Origin: JBCCEV01 sp039030125
GTDB lineage: Bacteria > Pseudomonadota > Gammaproteobacteria > Ga0077536
NCBI GenBank assembly: GCA_039030125.1
Contig: JBCCEV010000138.1
Coordinates: 1-11,738, forward strand
Length of the DNA: 11,738 bases
Direction of reading: 5' to 3'
The notes under the pieces are model-generated. The model had not been told where the DNA came from and did no database searches. It worked only from the letters and a program-made list of their open reading frames with translations. Shown here in pieces: positions 5,810 through 11,738 of this stretch; the stretch's first letter is position 1; every line of letters begins with the position of its first letter. The translations under genes and the position numbers were made by a program.

Positions 5810-7000
5810 TTAGTGAACCTGCTCAAAAAGTGTGGCGTTAGCCATCCCCCCTGATTCGCACATGGTCTGGATTCCGTAGCGACATTTGCGACTTTCCATG
5901 GCGCGCAGTAGGTTCGCCGTGAGCCGCCCGCCGGACGCCCCAACTGGATGGCCGAGGGCGATCGCGCCGCCGAAGACATTGATCTGATCGAGTTCAACAT
6001 CGAACTCTTTCGACCAGCCAAGAACGACTGGCGCGAACGCCTCGTTAACTTCAAAGGCACCAATGTCACCAACAGACAAACCGACTTTATTAAGCAGCTT
6101 GGTGGTGGCCGGGATGATCCCCATCAACATCAAGATCGGATCGTCGCCTGCGACCGTGGAGCGCATGATCGAGGCCCGCGGCTTTAGATTCAAACGCGAC
6201 ACCATGTGCTCGCTGGCCAACAACACCGCGCTCGCGCCGTCGGTCACCTGGCTGGAACTCGCTGCGGTGACCGACCAGTTAATTTCCGGGTAACGCTCGG
6301 TCATTTCAGGGCTCTCGAACGCCGCTTTCAAGCTGGAGAGCTTCGCCAGCGTAGAGTTAGCCCGGATCCCCTCGTCTGCTGTGACCGTGATGGAGTGGCC
6401 TTCTAGATCGGTGGTCTCAATCGGGACGATGTCCCTACTGACTCCCTCGTCCGCGGCGGCCAATTGGTGCGAGCGGAGCGAAAATTCGTCCATTTCCTCA
6501 CGCGATACACCCCAGCGCGCCGCTATGAGTTCCGCCGATATGCCCTGGCGAATAAAACCTTCGGGGTAGCGCGCCTTAAGCATCGGTCCTTCGTTATCCT
6601 TGCCCATGCGATTAACCCGCATCGGCACAACACCCATCATTTCCACGCCGCCAGCAATTGCTAAATCGTAATTTCCGGCGGCGATACTGGCGGCGGCGAA
6701 ATCCAACGCCTGTTGCGAGGAGCCGCATTTGCGATCAAGCGTGACGCCGGGCACCGATTCCGGGAGCCCGGCCGCCAAAGCGGCGTGGCGGCCAATGTTT
6801 GCGGCCTGTTCTGCAACCTGGATGACACAACCGGTTACCACATCATCAAGCAAGGCAGGGTCAATATCATTGCGTTTAACTAATGCTTTTAGAACGGTTG
6901 CATAGAGGTCAACCGGATGAACGCGATGCAGGGCACCGTCCTCGCGCGCACGGGCAAAAGGCGAGCGCACAGCATCAATGATGTAGGCGCGCGATGTCAT
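5810..7000 (-). CDS. Thiolase (acetyl-CoA C-acyltransferase family)
   Basis: A 396-residue thiolase, normal family length. It should cleave a 3-ketoacyl-CoA with CoA, or run in reverse to condense acyl-CoAs. The nucleophile is Cys92 in LDRKCGSSQQAL. The other catalytic residues are in NEAF (Asn319, Glu320), His351 in GGAIALGHPVGASGGR, and Cys381 in TMCESGGMANAT. The C-terminal text is closer to FadA-type degradative thiolases than to the PhaA type, but substrate chain length cannot be read from sequence. ATG 7000-6998 overlaps the TAA of the upstream carboxyltransferase gene (TAATG), so it is the last gene of the operon and probably translationally coupled. Its place after a carboxylase suggests that it handles a beta-keto CoA product made from the carboxylated compound; that is inference. 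Confidence 0.93.
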   Translation of the reverse strand: MTSRAYIIDAVRSPFARAREDGALHRVHPVDLYATVLKALVKRNDIDPALLDDVVTGCVIQVAEQAANIGRHAALAAGLPESVPGVTLDRKCGSSQQALDFAAASIAAGNYDLAIAGGVEMMGVVPMRVNRMGKDNEGPMLKARYPEGFIRQGISAELIAARWGVSREEMDEFSLRSHQLAAADEGVSRDIVPIETTDLEGHSITVTADEGIRANSTLAKLSSLKAAFESPEMTERYPEINWSVTAASSSQVTDGASAVLLASEHMVSRLNLKPRASIMRSTVAGDDPILMLMGIIPATTKLLNKVGLSVGDIGAFEVNEAFAPVVLGWSKEFDVELDQINVFGGAIALGHPVGASGGRLTANLLRAMESRKCRYGIQTMCESGGMANATLFEQVH

Positions 7001-8454
7001 TAACGTCGCAAACTCAGAGAAAAGTCTTCGGTGACGACTTCCAGCACCGGGGATTTCACATGCCCCATCAACTTTCGCACGTAGTCAAGCTCCGGCGATG
7101 ACAACAAAGGGTAATCCCGACGTACCGGCCCCGCTTCCTTCATCGCGTCCAAACCGGTGCCGGCCACCAAGGCTTCGAGAATCAAATCGTCGTCGTTATC
7201 GACTCCGAATCGTTTACGCAGCTCTTCGATTGATGGTTGCTCTGGCGGATTCGCCAAAATTTCTTTAGCGCGCGGCGCCGACATAATTTGATCGAGAACA
7301 TTAGGTTCGATCTCCGCCACGGTTTCACCATAGTACTTAGCCGCGTATTGGATCACCTCATCGGGGATCACCGAATAGCGCTTCCCGGTCACAATATTCA
7401 GCACCGCCTGGATCCCGACCAACTGACTAAAGGGTGTCGCCATTCCCGGATAACCCAGTTCGCGACGCACGACTGCCGTTTCGCGGAAAACATCTTCCAA
7501 TCGATCGAGCATATCGTGTTCGGCAAGTTGCGCGCGCAAGGTCCCGACCATCCCACCGGGGATCTGGTGCTGAATGGCCAAGACGTTGTAGTCCGCATAC
7601 TGATTGACCAAAAATCCAGCCGCTTTACCAACCTTCTCAAAGTGTTCCGCGACCGGCTCGAAGCACGTGTGATCGAGATTATGGGTATGTCCCAGCATCT
7701 CGATGTTGGCAACTGTGTTCTCCGTCGAAGGCACGGCCGGTCCGTTCGCGAGCGGTCTTGAGGAGGTGTGCAAAATGCTTACCCCAAACTCAATCGCATC
7801 CAAATAGGCCTTATCGGACTGGCCAAGCAGGTTATTAGAGTGAAATTCGATGGGCTTGCCGTTGGCGTTCGCGATCAGCGCCGGCACTAGAGTCTTGAGA
7901 CGCTCCCGCTCCAGCGTGCCCCCGGTGTCGTACAGCAATAGGGTGTCGATGTCGTCCGATGCCGATAGCTCTGCCGCGCGGGCGCCGTAATATTCATCGG
8001 TATGCACCGGGCTGGTGGTAAACATGATCGAGCCCGCAACCTCAGATCCGAATTCCTTGGCGACCTTGGCCAGACGCAGCGTCTTGTCGGTATTGAACAA
8101 GACGTCATAAATCCAAAAGCTCCTGCAACCATGGACATTAAGCTGCCGCATCCAGGCGTCCATCAGTGCATCGGGGGTAACGCCAAAAGTTACCGCCGCG
8201 TTACTGCGCATGCCCGCGCGCAGGGGCGTATTCGGCATCGCACCGCGCATCATGTCCAAGCCTTCCCAGGGGTTCTCGTGACAGTTTTTTATGAGCACTT
8301 CAAAAAAAGATGACCCGGTGCAATCGATCACGCGAAATCCTGTCTTATCGAGGATCGGTGCCACCGGTAACGCCATCCCGGCTTGCATACGCATGCCCCA
8401 TAGGCTTTGTTGTCCGTCTCGGATCGTTTCATCTAAAAACTCGATATGTGCCAT
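7000..8454 (-). CDS. Carboxyltransferase subunit, HMGL-like plus conserved carboxylase domain (PYC/OAD type)
   Basis: 484 residues from ATG 8454 (AGGTG just upstream, 10 bp after the biotin carboxylase stop; a longer frame to 8556 overlaps that gene and is less likely). The N-terminal TIM barrel of the HMG-CoA lyase-like family starts FLDETIRDGQQS, and the C-terminal part has the conserved carboxylase signature (GYPGMATPFSQLVGIQAVLN, KRYSVIP, KYYGE) of pyruvate carboxylase B and oxaloacetate decarboxylase alpha. Such subunits move CO2 from carboxybiotin to a small keto acid. The metal site looks altered: Asp8 and His205 are kept, but the usual carbamylated Lys (in KDMAG) is Tyr175 in LLLYDTGG, and the second His of HTH is Asn207 in FHSNN. 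No biotinyl domain is attached. The acceptor is therefore probably not pyruvate, and the chemistry may not use the usual metal. Confidence 0.85.
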   Translation of the reverse strand: MAHIEFLDETIRDGQQSLWGMRMQAGMALPVAPILDKTGFRVIDCTGSSFFEVLIKNCHENPWEGLDMMRGAMPNTPLRAGMRSNAAVTFGVTPDALMDAWMRQLNVHGCRSFWIYDVLFNTDKTLRLAKVAKEFGSEVAGSIMFTTSPVHTDEYYGARAAELSASDDIDTLLLYDTGGTLERERLKTLVPALIANANGKPIEFHSNNLLGQSDKAYLDAIEFGVSILHTSSRPLANGPAVPSTENTVANIEMLGHTHNLDHTCFEPVAEHFEKVGKAAGFLVNQYADYNVLAIQHQIPGGMVGTLRAQLAEHDMLDRLEDVFRETAVVRRELGYPGMATPFSQLVGIQAVLNIVTGKRYSVIPDEVIQYAAKYYGETVAEIEPNVLDQIMSAPRAKEILANPPEQPSIEELRKRFGVDNDDDLILEALVAGTGLDAMKEAGPVRRDYPLLSSPELDYVRKLMGHVKSPVLEVVTEDFSLSLRR

Positions 8455-8464
8455 GACACCTACC

Positions 8465-9832
8465 CTATGCAGTTGCTTGCTTGAAGGCGTCCAAACCGAC
8501 GTTTTCAAGCCATTTTGTGGTGAATGTGTTGTCACTGAACGCATTGCTGTCAGCAATGAAACGGTGCAGCGCGATGTTGTTATTTAAACCGGTGAGTTCG
8601 AACCCGGCGAGCGCCGCCGCTAAGTTGCTGACCGCATGAGCGCGATCTTCTCCATTGACGATCAATTTGCCGATCATCGAATCGTAGTAAGGCGGGATCA
8701 AATAACCGTCATAGCAATGACTATCAAGGCGAATGAACTCGCCCGCTGGTGGCGCCCAACGCTCGATGCGGCCCGGCGATGGCACGAAGTCGCGTGCGGG
8801 ATCTTCGGCGTTGATCCGGCATTCGATCGCGTGCCCGCTGGCCGCGATATCAGCCTGATTGAACGACAAACCTTCACCGGCCGCGATGCGAAATTGCTCT
8901 TGGACCAGATCGATCCCAGTCACGACTTCGGTGACCGGGTGCTCGACTTGAATTCGCGCATTCACTTCAATGAAGTAGAAATCTCGCGCGTCAATATCGT
9001 AGATAAATTCAACGGTCCCCGCGTTCTTGTAATGCATGCCGCTCGCCAAACTGACGGCCGCGGCTTGCATGGCATCACGCACGTGCTGGGGCACCAAAAT
9101 CGCGGGCGCTTCTTCAATGAGCTTTTGGTAACGACGCTGGATCGAGCAATCACGATCCAGACAATGCACAACCTCACCTTCTCCATTGCCTAAGATTTGC
9201 ACCTCAACGTGACGGGCATTCTCGACATAACGCTCGATGTAGAGCGTGCCGTCGCCGAACGCCTGACGAGCCTCCGCCGTGGCGCTATCGAACATGGACT
9301 CGATGTCGACAGCACTGCGGGCAACGAACATCCCCTTACCACCGCCGCCGGCCGAGGCCTTCATGACCACCGGATAACCAACTTGCTCGGCTGCCGCGAG
9401 CGCGGTTTTCACGTCGGCCACTTGATCGGTGCCGGGTACCAGCGGCACCCCATTTTGCTTGGCCAAGGCGCGAGCTTGAAGCTTGTCGCCGAGCGCGTCG
9501 ATGGTGTCGGCACGGGGCCCCACGAAATGCAATCCATGCTCATCGCAAAGCCGCGGCAGCTCGGACTTTTCGGAAAGAAACCCGTAACCGGGGTGGATAG
9601 CGTCACAGCCGGCCGCGATGGCCGCGTGCATCACCAGTTCTACGCGTAAATAGCTCTGGGTGGCCGGGCCCGGACCCAGATTGAGCACGCGATCAGCCAA
9701 GCGCGCTGGTTCGCTATCCATATCAACGCTGGATGCAATCAACACGGTTTCGATGTTCAGCGCTTTCGCGGCACGGATCACTCGCAGCGCAATCTCACCG
9801 CGGTTCGCTACCAGAACGCGTTTAATGGCCAT
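8465..9832 (-). CDS. accC: Biotin carboxylase subunit (AccC type)
   Basis: 455 residues, close to E. coli AccC. It uses ATP and bicarbonate to carboxylate biotin on the carrier protein. Start MAIKRVLVANRGEIALRVIR is the classic N-terminus. The ATP-grasp core has Lys159 and the glycine loop AGGGGKGM (161-168), HVEVQ at 208-212, QKLIEEAPA with Lys237, and EVNARIQVEHPVTE (289-302), which carries the metal- and biotin-handling Glu and Arg residues. The single-domain form, with the carrier encoded separately, is the acetyl-CoA carboxylase arrangement; here the partner carboxyltransferase is instead pyruvate-carboxylase-like. The symbol marks the family: this is probably a paralogue dedicated to the operon, not the housekeeping gene. 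It starts 15 bp after the carrier gene, without an obvious strong ribosome site. Confidence 0.94.
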   Translation of the reverse strand: MAIKRVLVANRGEIALRVIRAAKALNIETVLIASSVDMDSEPARLADRVLNLGPGPATQSYLRVELVMHAAIAAGCDAIHPGYGFLSEKSELPRLCDEHGLHFVGPRADTIDALGDKLQARALAKQNGVPLVPGTDQVADVKTALAAAEQVGYPVVMKASAGGGGKGMFVARSAVDIESMFDSATAEARQAFGDGTLYIERYVENARHVEVQILGNGEGEVVHCLDRDCSIQRRYQKLIEEAPAILVPQHVRDAMQAAAVSLASGMHYKNAGTVEFIYDIDARDFYFIEVNARIQVEHPVTEVVTGIDLVQEQFRIAAGEGLSFNQADIAASGHAIECRINAEDPARDFVPSPGRIERWAPPAGEFIRLDSHCYDGYLIPPYYDSMIGKLIVNGEDRAHAVSNLAAALAGFELTGLNNNIALHRFIADSNAFSDNTFTTKWLENVGLDAFKQATA

Positions 9833-9847
9833 TGGTTTTGATGCGAG

Positions 9848-10348
9848 TTAAGCGTCGAGTTCGATTAGAAACAATGCCTGATCATTTTCGACCAAGCCCG
9901 CATCGTCAGCGCAAATTTCTCGAATCGTACCGGCAACCTCAGACTTCACGGCCGTGAATAGCTTCATCACTTCAATTAAACAAAGCTCCGCGCCGATTTC
10001 GACTCGATCCCCAACCTCCACGTAGGGCGGCGCTCCTGGTTTTGGTGCGCGGTAGAAGGTGCCAAGGTTTGGTGCTTTAACTAAAGCGTGCCCATCGGGT
10101 ACCGAGACCACCGCCGCTGCAGGCTCAACCGCCGAGGCAGTCGCCGCAGATGTAGCTGCCGGGACATCCGCGGGCCGGGCGAGCCCCGCTGTCGATGTTT
10201 CGCTAATGACATTTCGCGCGTTCGGATCATTCGACAAAAACAGCTCGAACTGTGCGGTCTTGAGCTTCATCTCAGACCAATCCGAGGATTCAAATAACTC
10301 GATCAGGGTTTCAATATCTTTTAGTACGGATTCGGACATGGCGCTCAC
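9848..10348 (-). CDS. accB: Biotin carboxyl carrier protein (AccB type)
   Basis: 166 residues from GTG 10348, or 163 from ATG 10339. The GTG overlaps the TGA of the upstream gene (GTGA), which favours coupled translation from it. Residues about 5-45 resemble the AccB N-terminus, followed by an Ala/Pro-rich flexible linker (about 55-85), then the biotinyl domain (about 88-166). The attachment lysine is Lys129 in IEVMKLF, a variant of the usual EAMKMM, and the AccB-like lead-in APNLGTFYRAPKPGAPPYV is present. It carries carboxybiotin from the biotin carboxylase to the carboxyltransferase of the same operon. The symbol marks the family; whether this protein also serves fatty acid synthesis is not shown, and no accA or accD gene is nearby. 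Confidence 0.92.
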   Translation of the reverse strand: MSAMSESVLKDIETLIELFESSDWSEMKLKTAQFELFLSNDPNARNVISETSTAGLARPADVPAATSAATASAVEPAAAVVSVPDGHALVKAPNLGTFYRAPKPGAPPYVEVGDRVEIGAELCLIEVMKLFTAVKSEVAGTIREICADDAGLVENDQALFLIELDA

Positions 10349-11738
10349 GCGTCCCTTTCATTAACACGGTGGATAGCGGTCAAAGCCGCCATCAGAGGTT
10401 CATCGCAAATAATCGTCTCGACGCCCGCCGCAACAGCGGCGCTCGCGCCTTGTTCTGAATTTAGCAGCGCCCCACGGGCGGCAGTATGACCAGCCAGCAG
10501 AGCACTCACGTTACCAAGATCGTCATCGAGAGCCTGCTCATCGAGATTTAGGCAAGCGATCTCGGCGGCCTCGCTCGGTTTGAGTATTCTCACCGGGGAT
10601 CGCTCGTAGGCCCAACCCGCAAGACGCTGCAGGCTGGGATCATCCTCGATCGACGGTGCACTCACGTCCGCGCGGCCAGCCAACACCGCCCCCCGATTTG
10701 CATCGACCGTCACCACTTGGCCGACCAGCGGCAACACTTGATTCTCGCCGCAATTTACGATGGTCGGTACATTCAATGCTCTGCCCACCACCGCGGCGTG
10801 GGAAGTAGTCCCGCCACGCTCGGTGATCACGGCGTCAGCCGCGGCCATACCATGCACGTCTTCCGGACTCGTTGCAGCACACGCAAGCACCACCTTCTCG
10901 CCATTCTTCGCTGCGGCTTCCGCCTCGTCGGCATTACGCACGACACGCCCGATCCCCACACCGGCGCAGGCCGCCGTTCCAGTGGCCAAAGACTCGGCGC
11001 TCGCAAACGCGGCGTCGGTTACACGCGGCACCAGCACGCTTTCGATTTGCTTTGGACTCACTCGAAGTAAGGCTTGCGGTTCGTCAATAAGGCCTTCGTC
11101 CACCATCTGCACGGCGCATTCCACGGCCGCTCTTGCTGAACGTTTTGCGGTGCGTGCCTGCAGCAGGAAAAGCTGACCGGCTTGCAAGGTGAATTCGATA
11201 TCCTGAACGTCCTTACCCTGCTGCTCTAACGCGTGGGCGCACCGTATGAGTTGCGCATGCACCTCGGGCGCTTGGCTCGCGAGCGTTGACAGCGGCTCGG
11301 GCGTAACCTCGCCGGATACAACATCCTCGCCTTGGGCGCGTGGCAAATATTCTCCAAACACTTGCTTGTCGCCAGTCAACGGGTTGCGGGTGAAAAGCAC
11401 CCCGGTACCTGATCGCTCATCGAGGTTTCCAAACACCATGGCCTGGATAGTGACCGCGGTTCCCAGATCGTCGGCGATCCCTTGTTGCTTTCGATATTTC
11501 TTGGCGCGCCGCGAATTCCATGAATTAAAAACCGCATGAACCGCCGCCAACACCTGGGCCTCCGGAGCATCGGGGATTGAAGCGCCCGCGGACTTCTCGC
11601 AGGCATCTCGCCAATCGCTGACCGAGGCGCCGCTATCGAGCTTCGGCAGAGCGGTTTTTAAGACGATATCGGCGTAGGAAGCAATAAAACGCTGATGAGT
11701 ATCTTTAGCAAAATCCGGATCGTCGAACTCTTTGGCTA
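10345..11738 (-). CDS. PPDK-like phosphotransferase lacking the PEP/pyruvate barrel (5' end outside the window)
   Basis: The frame is open to the window edge, so the N-terminus is missing; 463 residues are visible. They match pyruvate phosphate dikinase through RFIASYADIVL, the ATP-grasp part (VFGNLDERSGTGVLFTRNP, EVTPEPL, DIEFTLQ, LLQARTAKR) and the phosphohistidine swivel domain. The phosphorylated His is in GGTTSHAAVVGRA (codon 10800-10798). Normal PPDK continues with about 360 residues forming the PEP/pyruvate-binding barrel; here only about 110 follow (10345-10680), beginning with text reminiscent of the barrel start (LAGWAYERSPVRIL) and ending IICDEPLMAALTAIHR. It should therefore make phosphohistidine from ATP but cannot use pyruvate in the usual way. 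The acceptor is unknown. Phenylphosphate synthase and rifampin phosphotransferase are precedents for this half-enzyme design. Confidence 0.85.
   Translation of the reverse strand, partial: AKEFDDPDFAKDTHQRFIASYADIVLKTALPKLDSGASVSDWRDACEKSAGASIPDAPEAQVLAAVHAVFNSWNSRRAKKYRKQQGIADDLGTAVTIQAMVFGNLDERSGTGVLFTRNPLTGDKQVFGEYLPRAQGEDVVSGEVTPEPLSTLASQAPEVHAQLIRCAHALEQQGKDVQDIEFTLQAGQLFLLQARTAKRSARAAVECAVQMVDEGLIDEPQALLRVSPKQIESVLVPRVTDAAFASAESLATGTAACAGVGIGRVVRNADEAEAAAKNGEKVVLACAATSPEDVHGMAAADAVITERGGTTSHAAVVGRALNVPTIVNCGENQVLPLVGQVVTVDANRGAVLAGRADVSAPSIEDDPSLQRLAGWAYERSPVRILKPSEAAEIACLNLDEQALDDDLGNVSALLAGHTAARGALLNSEQGASAAVAAGVETIICDEPLMAALTAIHRVNERDA

Noticed and set aside
5803..5830. Bidirectional terminator between the convergent expansin and thiolase genes
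   Set aside because: Only 4 bp separate the stops and I find no strong hairpin with a T-run; the ACTCTTTT/AAAAAGTG match is weak.
8454..8556. Upstream start at 8556 for the carboxyltransferase (34 extra residues)
   Set aside because: This would overlap about 90 bases of the biotin carboxylase gene, and the added residues are not family-like. ATG 8454 has a ribosome site and begins directly at the conserved FLDETIRDG segment.
8636..9193. Plus-strand open frame of 185 codons opposite the biotin carboxylase gene
   Set aside because: It lies wholly antisense to a clear accC-type gene, and its sequence has no recognisable domain. The frames at 7237-7761 and 9197-9649 are rejected for the same reason.

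Overview
The window looks like a chromosomal segment of a gram-negative bacterium, most plausibly an uncultured or environmental gammaproteobacterium. The reasons are a LigD with domain order phosphoesterase-ligase-polymerase (the Pseudomonas-type order), a divergent ku/ligD layout, an expansin carrying an IPTL-CTERM-like sorting tail, and moderate GC. The taxonomic placement is inference; there is no rRNA or other marker. I see no tRNA, rRNA, CRISPR array, transposase or integrase.

Left region (1-4831) is a decayed duplication of a divergent ku/ligD locus. Bases 1-420 and 2155-2574 are direct repeats (about 87 percent identical by hand count, no indels). Each holds a ku start on the minus strand and a ligD start on the plus strand, 29 bp apart. 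In the left copy ku has a stop at codon 43 and ligD ends after 82 codons. A short later piece of that ligD reappears at about 1935-2036, so about 1.5 kb of foreign sequence sits inside the broken gene. In the right copy ku is cut at about residue 84 and joined tail-to-tail to the ligD remnant, while ligD is complete (832 aa, all three active sites visible). No intact ku is present here.

The 1.5 kb insert (about 428-1930) holds two related membrane-anchored, eight-cysteine proteins in tandem (the first has an in-frame TGA), a 49-aa protein that is almost only an IPTL-CTERM-like membrane tail, and, on the minus strand, the C-terminal half of a carboxymuconolactone decarboxylase-family protein. 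Downstream of ligD is a secreted bacterial expansin (4924-5805) that also ends in an IPTL-CTERM-like tail. Exosortase-type protein sorting therefore links two otherwise separate parts of the window.

Right region (5810 to the window end, minus strand) is one tight five-gene operon, in transcription order: a PPDK-like phosphotransferase (5' end outside the window), a biotin carboxyl carrier protein, a biotin carboxylase, a pyruvate-carboxylase-type carboxyltransferase subunit, and a thiolase. Overlaps of GTGA and TAATG and gaps of 10-15 bp suggest coupled translation. Three features are unusual. The phosphotransferase has the ATP-grasp and phosphohistidine domains but no PEP/pyruvate barrel. 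The carboxyltransferase has lost two of the four expected metal ligands. The carrier and carboxylase are of the acetyl-CoA carboxylase type but are paired with a pyruvate-carboxylase-type partner. I infer a multi-step ATP- and biotin-dependent carboxylation of an unidentified substrate, feeding a CoA thiolysis step. This is the best candidate in the window for an undescribed system.
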